Positions 40,312 to 49,943 are shown, numbered from the stretch's first letter. The stretch: 64,000 nucleotides of DNA from a beta proteobacterium KB13 (GCA_000156155.1 DS995299.1:983400-1047399); one strand, 5' to 3'. Notes: generated by a model not told the origin, from the sequence alone. Translations and numbers: made by a program.

Positions 40312-41169
40312 ATGAGAATCATCTACACCATTTTATTTACACTTTTTATTTCACTTAATATTCAAGCTGAAATACTGCCTGAAGCCAAATTAGAGATGAA
40401 GATTCCTTTAACTAAGAAACCGTCAACACGGCCTATGACGGTTGCTTACATTCCTGGTGAAAAAAAGTATTATATTGCCGATGGTGGGTTATCACCTGTA
40501 GGGAATGAGCCTTTCTCAAAATCACAAGTTCATGTTTACGATGAAAAGGGAGCCTACATAAAATCATTTTCCCCAGGTTTTGATAATCGTTCAATTTATT
40601 ACAATGAAAATTCTAAAACTCTAGAGACTGTTACCTACAATGTATCGAGTGCAGCGGGATTTTTTCCAAATACAGGAATCTTCAAGCTTGAATTAGATGA
40701 CCAAGGGTTACTAACAAATAAGTCTGACACTGTGTCAAGATTTTCAGAAACTTTTGGTAGCGCTGGGACCATGCCAACTTACGATGCCAAAAATAATCAG
40801 TACTTTGCTAAGCAAGAAAAGAGCAACATTGTTAGAGTCATAGATGGAACTTCAAATGACATTAAAAAAGAAATTGCTCTTGATTTTTCTGCAGCTGAAG
40901 TTGAGCACCATGATGTGACTGACCACTATGCTGCATTTACAAATGTCCCTGGGCACGAGCTCATTTTGCTCGATGTAGATCACAAAAGATTTTTGATATT
41001 CAATTTAGATGGAAAGCTAGTCGGGACTTCTGAGCTTGCAAAGGATTTGAAAATTAGAGCAAAAAATCATTTCAATGGATTAGGATACACCAATAACGGC
41101 TTGTTCTTTTTATATATTGATTCTGAAGGTGAATTTGGGACTTATCACGCATACAAGGTGCTAAATTAA
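40312..41169 (+). CDS. Secreted protein of unknown function, possible beta-propeller
   Basis: I do not recognise this gene. The signal peptide covers about residues 1-19 (cut after IQA). The mature part has repeated short strands with turn motifs (KKYYIADGGLSPVG, SQVHVYDEKGAYIKSF, NIVRVIDGTSNDIKKE, HELILLDVDHKRFLIFNLDG), which suggests an NHL- or SMP30-like propeller. No lipobox or membrane helix follows the signal peptide, so it is likely periplasmic or secreted. It lies 20 bases after queA and ends two bases from proS. The fold is inference. Confidence 0.65.
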   Translation: MRIIYTILFTLFISLNIQAEILPEAKLEMKIPLTKKPSTRPMTVAYIPGEKKYYIADGGLSPVGNEPFSKSQVHVYDEKGAYIKSFSPGFDNRSIYYNENSKTLETVTYNVSSAAGFFPNTGIFKLELDDQGLLTNKSDTVSRFSETFGSAGTMPTYDAKNNQYFAKQEKSNIVRVIDGTSNDIKKEIALDFSAAEVEHHDVTDHYAAFTNVPGHELILLDVDHKRFLIFNLDGKLVGTSELAKDLKIRAKNHFNGLGYTNNGLFFLYIDSEGEFGTYHAYKVLN

Positions 41170-41171
41170 TC

Positions 41172-42857
41172 TTATATTTTTGATTTAATAAAATGAATAA
41201 GATCGGAAATATTAATCATTTCCGAATTCGATTCTGATCTCGATTTAAATTCCACTTTGTTTTCGTTAAGGCTTTTTTCGCCTATCACTAATCTATTTGG
41301 AATGCCTATCAAATCAGATTCTGCAAACATAATTCCTGGACGCGCAACACGATCATCTAGAATGACATCAATACCACTTTTCAATAAGTCTGCATAAATT
41401 TTATTAGCCTGAGCTCTGACCTTGTCATTTTTATGATACCCAATTGGTACAATAATCAATTCAAATGGAGCAATACTTTTTGGCAAGATCATGCCATTCT
41501 CATCATTATTTTGTTCGATGGCTGCAGCTACAATTCTTGACACACCAATGCCATAACATCCCATCGTCATGGTTTGAGATTTGCCTTCTTCATTAAGAAT
41601 CGAGGCTTGCATAGATTCAGAGTATTTCTTTCCTAGTTGAAAGATATGACCTACCTCAATTCCTCTGCAAAATTTAAGCTTACCAGATTCATCAGGACTG
41701 ACATCTCCCTCTACCACATTTGTGATATCCACAAATTTTTCAGTATTGATCGATTGAAAATTTGTGAAGTGATAATGTTCTTCGTTTGCTCCACAGACCA
41801 TATTTTCCATTTCAATTATGGAGTGATCAAACAACTTTCTGATATGTTCATTCCCCTCAGGCCCAATAAATCCAGGAATTAAACCATGCTTTTTCAGCTC
41901 ATCATCTTTTGCCACCCTGAAGCGGTTGCTACCGATTACTTTTTCTAGTTTAACCAGATTAATTTCCCGATTGCCCGGCACAAAACAAATGACCAGCTCA
42001 TCATCGTGGTTAAAAACGACCGCCTTTAAAATACTTTTTGTATCTATTTTAAAAAACTCTTGAAGAGCCTCTATCGTTGTTATTTCAGGAGTGTGTACTT
42101 TTTCAGTAGGTACCTTATTTTCTTTGGATGCCTTTTTAAATACCGTTGATGCTTTTTCAATGTTGGCGGCATATTCAGATTGATCAGAATAAGCGATTAC
42201 ATCCTCTCCAGAATCAGCTAACACATGAAATTCATGTGATGCATCACCACCAATCGCCCCAGAGTCTGCAGCTACTGATCTAAATTGAAGACCAATTCTT
42301 GAAAAAATTCGATTGTAAGTTTCAAACATCAATTCATACATTTTCTGCAAACAATTTTCATTCGCGTGAAAGGAATAAGCGTCTTTCATTAAAAATTCTC
42401 TGGCTCGCATTACACCAAAACGAGGACGAATTTCATCACGAAATTTTGTTTGGATCTGATAGAAGTTGATAGGAAGTTGCTTATAACTATTAAGTTCTTT
42501 TCGGGCAATGTCGGTGATGACTTCTTCATGTGTCGGGCCAAAACAAAATTCATTCTGATGTCGATCATTGATTTTGAGCATTTGTGGACCAAATTGCTGC
42601 CATCGACCTGTTTCTTGCCATAACTCTGCAGGCTGAATCGCTGGCATCAATAACTCTACCGCCCCAGAAGCATTCATTTCTTCTCTAATAATACTTTCAA
42701 TTTTTCTTAACACTCTCAAGCCAATCGGCATCCATGTGTAGAGTCCTGAACTCAATCTCTTAACATAGCCAGCTCGAACCATTAATTGATGACTTTTGAG
42801 TTCAGCATCTTGAGGAGCCTCTTTCAGAGTTGATATAAAGAATTGACTTGTTTTCAT
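41172..42857 (-). CDS. proS: Prolyl-tRNA synthetase
   Basis: Class II synthetase charging tRNA-Pro. The N-terminus (LKEAPQDAELKSHQLMVRAGYVKRL) is shown by its key parts APQDA and SHQLMVRAG. Motif 2 lies in IQTKFRDEIRPRFGVMRAREFLMKDAYSF (RDEIRPRFG), and the bacterial editing insertion and GCYGIGVSRIVAA follow. With 561 residues it is the long bacterial type. Its ATG forms an ATGA overlap with the upstream HolD-like gene. Confidence 0.97.
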   Translation of the reverse strand: MKTSQFFISTLKEAPQDAELKSHQLMVRAGYVKRLSSGLYTWMPIGLRVLRKIESIIREEMNASGAVELLMPAIQPAELWQETGRWQQFGPQMLKINDRHQNEFCFGPTHEEVITDIARKELNSYKQLPINFYQIQTKFRDEIRPRFGVMRAREFLMKDAYSFHANENCLQKMYELMFETYNRIFSRIGLQFRSVAADSGAIGGDASHEFHVLADSGEDVIAYSDQSEYAANIEKASTVFKKASKENKVPTEKVHTPEITTIEALQEFFKIDTKSILKAVVFNHDDELVICFVPGNREINLVKLEKVIGSNRFRVAKDDELKKHGLIPGFIGPEGNEHIRKLFDHSIIEMENMVCGANEEHYHFTNFQSINTEKFVDITNVVEGDVSPDESGKLKFCRGIEVGHIFQLGKKYSESMQASILNEEGKSQTMTMGCYGIGVSRIVAAAIEQNNDENGMILPKSIAPFELIIVPIGYHKNDKVRAQANKIYADLLKSGIDVILDDRVARPGIMFAESDLIGIPNRLVIGEKSLNENKVEFKSRSESNSEMINISDLIHFIKSKI

Positions 42858-43291
42858 AGATTTAAACCGCCTTTAATGGCTTTCCATAGTTCTTTTTTTA
42901 ATTCTGCATTTGTACACATTTTTTTTAATGAAGCTAATTGCAAAATATCAGGAGATAAAGATTTAGCATCATCGGACAATAAAATTTTAACAGAATCCTT
43001 AAACGGTTCTGCCAAAAATCCAGAAACACTCATGTTCTGAAATTTAAGTGAGCCTATTCCTTTCAAAAACAAATTAATACTTCTCATTAGGGATGTGCTC
43101 TCTGTATCTTGATCTGGAATATCATAAATCATTAATAGTGTTTTGTTATCAACCTCCAGGACGGCGCAATGATAATTTTTTTCTTTAACTTTTGGGGATG
43201 AGTCATCGAGCGTATCAAACTTAGATTCATACATTTCAAAAACGTTTAGCAACTCAAGCTCTTCTAACTGATCGCGTTCATTAAAAATCAT
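42854..43291 (-). CDS. HolD-like protein (candidate DNA polymerase III psi subunit)
   Basis: A 145-residue protein without an obvious conserved motif. Three hints support HolD: the gene overlaps rimI (ATGA), as holD precedes rimI in E. coli; the N-terminus NERDQLEELELLNVFEM resembles the psi peptide that contacts SSB and chi (RRDWQLQQLGITQW); and the C-terminus with LKKELWKAI resembles RAALWQQI. The middle is diverged. If correct, it bridges the clamp loader and chi. An unrelated small protein is possible. Confidence 0.45.
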   Translation of the reverse strand: MIFNERDQLEELELLNVFEMYESKFDTLDDSSPKVKEKNYHCAVLEVDNKTLLMIYDIPDQDTESTSLMRSINLFLKGIGSLKFQNMSVSGFLAEPFKDSVKILLSDDAKSLSPDILQLASLKKMCTNAELKKELWKAIKGGLNL

Positions 43292-43731
43292 GACAAATCT
43301 CTTCCCATAACAATGGCATCCTCATAACCCTTTTTGGTTAGGTAATAATTTGGGCGAACTCCAATCTCATTAAAATCAAATTTTTTGTACAAACTGATGG
43401 CCGGTATATTTGAAGTTCTAACTTCTAAAAATATGTGTTTGATACTTTTATTATTGCATTCCCCAATGAGTGCGTCCATTAACTTTGAGGCAACTTGGTT
43501 ATTCCGCATACTTTTAGTTACGCCAATATTTAAGATTTCACACTCGTGTTGAATGAGTCTTGCCACAATAAAACCAACGATAGTTTCATTTAAGAAAAAT
43601 AGTTTAAAGAAATGCTTGGCTAATATCGAGTCTTGAAAATTTTTTAAGCTCCATAACTCAACCTCATTTTCTTGTTCAATCACATGTACTTCATTTAAGT
43701 TTTCATCTTTTGGATCCTGCATGAATTCCAT
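43288..43731 (-). CDS. rimI: Ribosomal protein S18 alanine N-acetyltransferase
   Basis: GNAT acetyltransferase of S18. The acetyl-CoA loop region is LNIGVTKSMRNNQVASKLM, where the usual Q/RxxGxG glycines are partly replaced (NNQVAS). Then follow FLEVRTSNIPAISLYKKFDF and RPNYYLTKKGYEDAIVM, both typical RimI. It lies three bases after tsaB, the normal tsaB-rimI pair, and overlaps the HolD-like gene by four bases. Confidence 0.9.
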   Translation of the reverse strand: MEFMQDPKDENLNEVHVIEQENEVELWSLKNFQDSILAKHFFKLFFLNETIVGFIVARLIQHECEILNIGVTKSMRNNQVASKLMDALIGECNNKSIKHIFLEVRTSNIPAISLYKKFDFNEIGVRPNYYLTKKGYEDAIVMGRDLS

Positions 43732-43734
43732 TAT

Positions 43735-44415
43735 TTATTTTCTTTCGTCAATGGTTTGCGCGACCTTGTTTCGGACATAAATAGGCTGAATTCCATCAAA
43801 GGAAAATTTGTCTGGTAGCCGATCCAATGCAATAGAAGCCATGAAGCTAGCCATATTTTTTTTTACATTTTGTTGTTCTAAAGTATAAGACTTGTATCTA
43901 TCATTGAAATAATCTTTAAATATTTCATAACCTGAACCAATCACTGAAAATCTATTCCTAATTTCATCAGGTGGGTTAGGTAATTTATCTGGCGCAGCTA
44001 CCATAGGTTCTGAGAGAGGAATGATATTTTTATCATCACTTCTTTTAAAAAACTGTAAATAGACTTCATCCATTCTTGCGTCAATGGTCGATAAAATATA
44101 ATCTGACTCCGCCATTGATGCAGTCGTTTCTAATGAACTTATTCCTATTAAAGGAATTTTGTAAGAATAAGCCATCCCATAAGCAACTCCACAAGCTATT
44201 CTAATCCCAGTGAATGAGCCAGGTCCTGCAGAAAATGCGATCACATCTAAATCTTTAGTGGTGATATTCACTTTTTTTAAAATTTTTTGTATTTCGCTCA
44301 AGGCAACTGAGGAATGAGTCATACCAGCATTGAATTCAATATTTTCTTTTACATCTGAATGAACAATGCATAAAGAAAAGTTTGTAGAAGATGTGTCGAT
44401 TGCTAGTAGATTCAA
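43735..44415 (-). CDS. tsaB: tRNA t6A biosynthesis protein TsaB
   Basis: Non-catalytic partner of TsaD in making threonylcarbamoyladenosine at position 37 of ANN-decoding tRNAs. The ASKHA fold opens LLAIDTSSTNFSLCI, and FSAGPGSFTGIRIACG is the family signature. It starts with TTG at 44415, which overlaps the dinG stop as TTGA; the E. coli protein has the same N-terminal length. tsaD is not in the window. Confidence 0.95.
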   Translation of the reverse strand: MNLLAIDTSSTNFSLCIVHSDVKENIEFNAGMTHSSVALSEIQKILKKVNITTKDLDVIAFSAGPGSFTGIRIACGVAYGMAYSYKIPLIGISSLETTASMAESDYILSTIDARMDEVYLQFFKRSDDKNIIPLSEPMVAAPDKLPNPPDEIRNRFSVIGSGYEIFKDYFNDRYKSYTLEQQNVKKNMASFMASIALDRLPDKFSFDGIQPIYVRNKVAQTIDERK

Positions 44416-46334
44416 CGAAGTTCCTCAATAAAATTTAAAACCTGATTATAATCCTCCACCAATTGAAAAGGGGGTAGGGATTTTAAAATTTGTTTTCCGT
44501 AATATTTTTTTTGAATTCTGTTATCGCCGAGTATTGCCACACCCTTATCAGAAAAATTTCTTATTAACCGACCCATCCCCTGCTTCATCAATAAGGTTGT
44601 CATTGGAATTTGAGATTTCATAAAAAAATCTTTTTCATTCAATAAATTTATTTTTGCATCCACGATAGGGTCATCGGGTGATTTAAATGGTAGCTTATCA
44701 ATAATTAATAAGGTTAAGTTATCCCCTATGAGATCAATACCTTCCCAGAAAGAAAAAGATCCGATCAAGACACAATTTTGGCTATTTTTAAATTCCTCAA
44801 TTAACAATTGATTTGGCAACATCCCCTGTCTTAATATATTTAAGGTATCCGCGTTTCTGTTGTTAATAAACTCGAACTGATTGGCTACTTGCTCAACACC
44901 ATTTAATGAGGTTGTTAAGAATAATGTTCTCCCTTTATTTAATTTTATCGCTGGGTAGGCATAATCGACCAAGGATGAAAAAAAATCTTTTTCATTGGGG
45001 TTCGGTAAACCCATGGGAATATGTAACAAAGCATTTTTCTCATAGTTAAAGGGACTTTCAAAGACTCTTGTTTCTATGTCTTTTAATCCTGTTAAATCTT
45101 TAAAATAATCAAAATTGTTATTGGTTGTCATTGTTGCCGAAGTAAATACCATCGAGTCATTGGAGGCTGTTGTTTTTGAAAAAATTCCCTTGACATCAAC
45201 TGGGGTGATATGAATGGAGATGGAGTTGTTAAACTTTTCCAACCAAAGTGCATTTTTTTTCTCTGAGGGATTAATGATATTTTTTAAAAGCTCAATAAAA
45301 TTATTAAGTTCTTTGATTGAAGCATCTATATCTTTATTAATAAATCCGGGCTCTTTAATCGCATTAATGAGCTCCTCAAGGTTATTCATAATTTCAATTA
45401 AGTGATCTTTGAAGGTTGTCAGTTGACTGAGTTTATACAAAGAAATTTTTTGCGGTTCATCTTTGACCAAATCTAGGAGCTGAGATATTGAAAAATTATA
45501 TCGATTGAAAATCATCGAAAAATTTTCCAAGCCAATAACTGAATTTTTTAAATGATTAATGAGATCATCAAGAACGCGATTCAATTTTAGGGAAGAAAAT
45601 ACTTTACTGGAGTACAACATCGCTAAATCAATTAAATTATGCGCCTCATCAAAGACAATGACATCTGACTTTGGTAATAAGTTATTGGCATCATCATTTT
45701 CATTAAAAAAATCTGAAAAAAATAAGTGATGATTCACTACAATTACTTCAGCAGAATGCGCCCTCCTCCTTGCTTTATTTACAAAACAATCATTGCTAAA
45801 CTTGCAATCGCCAAAGAGACAATTCTCACTCGTTGATGTGACGGCATGAGTTATATTCCCTGAAAAATTTTTTTTTAATTCTGCAACATCGCCGGTATTA
45901 GTTTTTTTTAACAAACCTTCAACATCAGAAAATATTGAAGCATCAGCTTTTGAAAAAAACATCTTGCTGTGATTGTTGATTCGATGATGACACAGATAAT
46001 TAGACCGTCCTTTTAATATAGAAACATTGAAATTGAGCTTCAATGCTTTTTGAAGGATTGGAAAATCTTTCTCTAATAATTGTTCCTGAAGGTTCTTTGT
46101 TGCTGTAGAGATAATAATTTTTTTATTTTGGCGCACCAGCGGTAATAAATAGCCCAAGGTCTTGCCTATGCCTGTTCCAGCCTCTATGACCACTGTTTTT
46201 TTTAATGTAACTGATTCGTCGATGAACTGAGCCATTTGAACCTGACCATCTCTTTTTTGATAGTTAGAAAGATGGCTGGCCAATGGACCTTTTTCATCAA
46301 AAAAATGATCGAAAAAGTTTGGTTTATCTAACAT
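44412..46334 (-). CDS. dinG: DinG/YoaA-type ATP-dependent Fe-S helicase
   Basis: Superfamily 2 helicase of the XPD-like group. The Walker A motif is EAGTGIGKT, Walker B is VFDEAHNL, and the Fe-S cluster cysteines are in NYLCHH and CLFGDCKFSNDCF (four in all). The C-terminal half has FTSATM, the motif VI-like KQGMGRLIRN. At 640 residues it is closer in size to YoaA than to full DinG. It starts within the end of the Rdx gene, an 11-base overlap. Confidence 0.88.
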   Translation of the reverse strand: MLDKPNFFDHFFDEKGPLASHLSNYQKRDGQVQMAQFIDESVTLKKTVVIEAGTGIGKTLGYLLPLVRQNKKIIISTATKNLQEQLLEKDFPILQKALKLNFNVSILKGRSNYLCHHRINNHSKMFFSKADASIFSDVEGLLKKTNTGDVAELKKNFSGNITHAVTSTSENCLFGDCKFSNDCFVNKARRRAHSAEVIVVNHHLFFSDFFNENDDANNLLPKSDVIVFDEAHNLIDLAMLYSSKVFSSLKLNRVLDDLINHLKNSVIGLENFSMIFNRYNFSISQLLDLVKDEPQKISLYKLSQLTTFKDHLIEIMNNLEELINAIKEPGFINKDIDASIKELNNFIELLKNIINPSEKKNALWLEKFNNSISIHITPVDVKGIFSKTTASNDSMVFTSATMTTNNNFDYFKDLTGLKDIETRVFESPFNYEKNALLHIPMGLPNPNEKDFFSSLVDYAYPAIKLNKGRTLFLTTSLNGVEQVANQFEFINNRNADTLNILRQGMLPNQLLIEEFKNSQNCVLIGSFSFWEGIDLIGDNLTLLIIDKLPFKSPDDPIVDAKINLLNEKDFFMKSQIPMTTLLMKQGMGRLIRNFSDKGVAILGDNRIQKKYYGKQILKSLPPFQLVEDYNQVLNFIEELR

Positions 46335-46608
46335 TATCTACGTGGCCCAAACTTCTATCTGGATCGATCAAGTCTCTTATTCTTTGTTTAATAATAGCGA
46401 CATCAATAAAACCATTTTCCTCTTTTCTTGAGAAAATTAAACTTTGATTACAAGTAATATCAAAAACACCCGATTCAGAAGGAACTAACGTTACAGATGA
46501 CAAGTCGGATTCAAAAGTGCTTAATAATTCCTGAGATATCCATGTGGCTCTAGATAACCATTTACATTTAGGGCAAAACTTGATTTCGATGTAATGTTTT
46601 TTTTGCAT
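46324..46608 (-). CDS. Rdx-family (SelT/SelW/SelH-like) thioredoxin-fold protein
   Basis: A 94-residue protein with a CxxC pair at C12 and C15 (KFCPKCKW) directly after the first strand, the Rdx/SelW arrangement. GVFDITCNQSLIFSRKEENGFID matches the second half of the family (G-x-F-E-V). Its role is unknown; a redox function is inferred from the CxxC. It is upstream of and overlaps dinG, and is divergent from ctpA with 76 bp between starts. Confidence 0.88.
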   Translation of the reverse strand: MQKKHYIEIKFCPKCKWLSRATWISQELLSTFESDLSSVTLVPSESGVFDITCNQSLIFSRKEENGFIDVAIIKQRIRDLIDPDRSLGHVDNVR

Positions 46609-46684
46609 AAGTAGTCAATTATTCGTCAGAGATCTGATGTAATATTGTACATGTTTAAAGTTAGTCATTTATTTAAGGTTTGGT

Positions 46685-48097
46685 ATGAAAAATAAATTTA
46701 AGAGTCTTACTCTCATCTCCTTCGGACTTGTCTTCGGTATTTTAATCAGTGTTAACCTATCTGTGTTTGCTGATAAAAAGAGTGAGGCTAAAAAGCTTCC
46801 CGTTGAAGATTTAAGAATTTTTGCTGAGGTATTTGGCAAAATTAAAGCAGACTATGTTGAAGAGGTTGAAGATAAACAACTATTGTCTGAGGCACTCAAT
46901 GGAATGCTAGCTGGACTTGACCCTCATTCTACCTTCCTAGATCAAGATCACTTTAAGGAAATGCAACAAGGAACAGCAGGAGAATTTGGTGGGCTAGGAA
47001 TTGAAGTGGGCATGGAAGATGGTTTTGTTAAGGTTATATCTCCGATTGAAGATACTCCAGCATTCAAAGCTGGATTGCAAAGCGGTGACCTTATTATTAA
47101 GTTAGATGACAAATCAACCAAAGGTATGTCCTTAAATGATGCGGTAAAGATCATGAGAGGTAAGCCAGGAACTTCATTAAACGTTCAGATTTTAAGAAAA
47201 GGGAAAGACACACCTTTTGATGTAAAAATTACTCGCGCACAAATTAAAAGTCAAAGTGTCAAAGCTAAATTAATTCAGGAAGATTATGGATACATCCGAG
47301 TTACACAATTCCAAGAAAGAACCGGTGAGGATGTTGCCAAATCGATCAATAAACTTTTTGATGAAAACAAAAAGCCATTAAATGGCCTTGTGCTTGATAT
47401 GCGAAATAATCCTGGTGGACTTCTTAATGCTGCAGTGGCGGTTTCAGCAGCTTTCATCCCTGAGGGTGAGCTTGTTGTTTATACTGAGGGACGAGCTAGA
47501 GATTCAAAAATGCACCTAACTGCAATCCCAGAAAATTTTATTCGTGACCCAAAAAACAACTATATAGAAAAATTACCAAGTGAAATTAAAAAGACCCCTT
47601 TAGTCGTTCTTGTAAATAATGGTTCTGCTTCCGCATCTGAAATTGTTGCCGGCGCCCTCCAAGATCACAAAAGAGCATTAATTGTTGGTACGAAAAGCTT
47701 TGGTAAGGGTTCGGTACAAAGTATTTTACCGATGAATAACGGTACAGCAATCAAACTCACTACTGCTAGGTACTTTACTCCTAATGGTCGTTCAATACAG
47801 GCTAAAGGTATTGATCCTGACATTGTTGTTGAAGATGGCTTTAGTGGTTTAATGTCTCGTGAAGCTGATCTGAGCCACCACTTGTCTAACCCAGAAGACA
47901 AAGACTCAAAGGATGAGAGTACAAATTCAGAAGAACCTCAAAATGATGAAAAACAAAAAACATCAACCAAAGCTGATGATGGAGGAGAAGCTCTGAAAAG
48001 CTTTAAACCAGTCGAGTTTGGTACCGCTGAAGATAAGCAATTTCAAGAAGCTTTGAACATCTTAAAAGGTATAGATATTTATAAGAAAATTAATTAA
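46685..48097 (+). CDS. ctpA: C-terminal processing peptidase (S41 family)
   Basis: Periplasmic serine protease with an N-terminal signal/anchor (about residues 8-29). A PDZ domain (about 95-175) begins EFGGLGIEVGMEDG. The catalytic Ser is in NNGSASASEIVAG near residue 316, with the Lys in GTKSFGKGSVQ. A Ser/Glu/Lys-rich low-complexity tail (about 395-440) precedes the last helix. In Gram-negatives it trims or degrades envelope proteins, including peptidoglycan hydrolases. Confidence 0.95.
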   Translation: MKNKFKSLTLISFGLVFGILISVNLSVFADKKSEAKKLPVEDLRIFAEVFGKIKADYVEEVEDKQLLSEALNGMLAGLDPHSTFLDQDHFKEMQQGTAGEFGGLGIEVGMEDGFVKVISPIEDTPAFKAGLQSGDLIIKLDDKSTKGMSLNDAVKIMRGKPGTSLNVQILRKGKDTPFDVKITRAQIKSQSVKAKLIQEDYGYIRVTQFQERTGEDVAKSINKLFDENKKPLNGLVLDMRNNPGGLLNAAVAVSAAFIPEGELVVYTEGRARDSKMHLTAIPENFIRDPKNNYIEKLPSEIKKTPLVVLVNNGSASASEIVAGALQDHKRALIVGTKSFGKGSVQSILPMNNGTAIKLTTARYFTPNGRSIQAKGIDPDIVVEDGFSGLMSREADLSHHLSNPEDKDSKDESTNSEEPQNDEKQKTSTKADDGGEALKSFKPVEFGTAEDKQFQEALNILKGIDIYKKIN

Positions 48098-48100
48098 TTC

Positions 48101-48727
48101 ATGATTGATAAGATAATTTCTGAAGTTGATTTCGCCCTAAAGCTTTTCACTGTGCCACAAAAAGGTTTGAGAACCTCTCCTTCAGAAAATGTTTCGAACA
48201 GCAATCATGAGCTTTCTGATGATGACGTAAAACAAACTGCTCGACTAATGAGAGTCAACCACACCGGCGAAGTTTGTGCACAAGCTCTTTACAGAGGTCA
48301 ACTTTTTTTTAATTCCGATGAAGTCACTGAAAAAGCTTTAAAGCATGCCGCCTTTGAAGAGATCGATCACCTTAATTGGTGTGAACAACGTATAAAGGAA
48401 TTAGGAGGAAAGACAAGCTATCTCAATCCAATATTTTATATGAGCTCTTTTAGTCTTGGGGCTATTGCAGGAAAAATTGATAATAAATTTAATTTAGGTT
48501 TTCTTGAGGAAACTGAAAAACAAGTCACCACTCATCTTGAAGGGCACATAAAAAAAATATCAAAAAATGATAAAAAAACGCATGCTATTTTAGAACAAAT
48601 GAAATATGATGAGCAGTGTCATCAGAAAACAGCCAAATCACTTGGTTCAAAAGAGCTTCCAAGCTTTTTTCAGAAAATAATGAATGCAACTTCTAAGTTG
48701 ATGACTAAAACAACCTATTGGATTTAA
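48101..48727 (+). CDS. coq7: Coq7-type demethoxyubiquinone hydroxylase
   Basis: Di-iron monooxygenase in ubiquinone synthesis. The metal ligands fall in RVNHTGEVCAQALY, FEEIDHLNWCEQRI, TTHLEGHI and YDEQCHQ, giving the E/ExxH pattern. At 208 residues it matches the bacterial type. It starts four bases after ctpA. ispB at 8.2 kb makes the quinone side chain. Confidence 0.95.
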   Translation: MIDKIISEVDFALKLFTVPQKGLRTSPSENVSNSNHELSDDDVKQTARLMRVNHTGEVCAQALYRGQLFFNSDEVTEKALKHAAFEEIDHLNWCEQRIKELGGKTSYLNPIFYMSSFSLGAIAGKIDNKFNLGFLEETEKQVTTHLEGHIKKISKNDKKTHAILEQMKYDEQCHQKTAKSLGSKELPSFFQKIMNATSKLMTKTTYWI

Positions 48728-48731
48728 ATTA

Positions 48732-49046
48732 ATGCAAAACTTTAAAGAGATATTAGAAACGCTCAACTCCGCAGATCATATTAAAGAGATTCAGTTGTTT
48801 CATGATGAAGAGCTTCACGGGGTGATTTCAAGCAAACCAGGCTCAATGGGTTCTATCAAGGTTTATTACCACTTATATGAAACTTTTGGTGTAATCAACA
48901 GTGATGCTGCCATGGAAGGGATTGATCTATACGCAGAGCATACTGAGGATGCTCAAAATAATCCAGGGAAACACCCAAATATTGATAGGTTACTCGACGT
49001 TATTGATTCAGATATAACTCTAAAAGTTAAAATAATCGAAAATTAA
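48732..49046 (+). CDS. DUF2322-like protein
   Basis: A 104-residue soluble protein beginning MQNFKEILETLNSADHIKEI, with conserved-looking IDLYAEHTEDAQNNPGKHPN and NIDRLLDV. This fits the DUF2322 family, whose role is not known. It starts five bases after coq7 and ends five bases before the convergent OsmC gene. Confidence 0.7.
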   Translation: MQNFKEILETLNSADHIKEIQLFHDEELHGVISSKPGSMGSIKVYYHLYETFGVINSDAAMEGIDLYAEHTEDAQNNPGKHPNIDRLLDVIDSDITLKVKIIEN

Positions 49047-49051
49047 TTTTT

Positions 49052-49468
49052 TCAAGCCACAATAATTTCATACCCATGCGTGATATTTACACTCTTACTA
49101 AGCATTATTGATGCCGAACAGTACTTAGTGGCAGATAGCTCAATTGCACGAGCCACCTTTTTTTCATTTAAATCTTTTCCAGTGACTTTGAAGTGGATGT
49201 GAATGTCCGTAAATACCTTTGGAACTGTTTCTGCTCGCTTAGATGAAATGACTGCCTGGCAGGCGGTCACGTCTTGTCGGGATTTCTTTAAAATAGTCAC
49301 CACATCAAATGATGTGCAACCCCCCATGCCAGATAACAGAACCTCCATTGGCCTCATGCCCAGGTCCTTTCCTCCAAGATCCTCTGGGCCATCCATTAAC
49401 AAACTATGTTGAGATTCAGATTCAGCCTTAAAACAAACATCTTGCTCCCAAGTTACGGTCAAATTCAT
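49052..49468 (-). CDS. OsmC-family peroxiredoxin-like protein
   Basis: Small thiol peroxidase-type protein, 138 residues. The two redox cysteines are in SGMGGCTSFDVV and SATKYCSASIML, the OsmC pattern. GGKDLGMRPMEVLL precedes the first. It most resembles the YhfA-like branch, so organic hydroperoxide reduction is inferred, not certain. It follows the FKBP gene after one base. Confidence 0.9.
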   Translation of the reverse strand: MNLTVTWEQDVCFKAESESQHSLLMDGPEDLGGKDLGMRPMEVLLSGMGGCTSFDVVTILKKSRQDVTACQAVISSKRAETVPKVFTDIHIHFKVTGKDLNEKKVARAIELSATKYCSASIMLSKSVNITHGYEIIVA

Positions 49469-49469
49469 C

Positions 49470-49925
49470 TTAATTTAACCCTAGCAATTCAACATCAAAA
49501 ATTAAATCGCTATTCGGTGGAATGACCCCTCCTGCACCTCTTGATCCATATCCTAAATCTGATGGAATGATAATTGTTCTTTTGCCACCGATTTTCATAC
49601 CTTGAACCCCGATATCCCAACCTTTAATGACTTGCCCTATGCCTAAAGTGAATTCTAGTGGGTCATTTCGATCAAGTGAACTGTCAAATTTTTCACCTTT
49701 ATTATCCTTTTTATTTGCATCGTATAACCATCCTGTGTAATGAACTTTGACAATAAGTCCAGGCTCAGCTTCTCTCCCATCTCCGACTACATTATCAATG
49801 AGCTGTAATCCCTTGTCGTAGACCTTAGCAGATTCTTGTTCCATACTTTTTTCCTTATCTCCTATTAATTCAATTGAAAAAACTGATGACGTCATGATTA
49901 AAAAAATCAAAAAATAATATTTCAT
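49470..49925 (-). CDS. FKBP-type peptidyl-prolyl isomerase, exported
   Basis: Prolyl isomerase with one FKBP domain (about residues 38-151). [37 protein letters not shown] and IIPSDLGYG are the signature stretches. An N-terminal signal peptide (about 1-17) indicates a periplasmic protein. It lies 18 bases after dacB. This makes a third prolyl isomerase gene besides the two cyclophilins. Confidence 0.93.
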   Translation of the reverse strand: MKYYFLIFLIMTSSVFSIELIGDKEKSMEQESAKVYDKGLQLIDNVVGDGREAEPGLIVKVHYTGWLYDANKKDNKGEKFDSSLDRNDPLEFTLGIGQVIKGWDIGVQGMKIGGKRTIIIPSDLGYGSRGAGGVIPPNSDLIFDVELLGLN

Positions 49926-49943
49926 ATAAATCCCTAATTAGTT

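Noticed and set aside
47860-48020. Low-complexity Ser/Glu/Lys stretch in ctpA as a possible frameshift
   Set aside because: The frame stays open and ends with a normal-looking helix; charged linkers at this place are common in the family.
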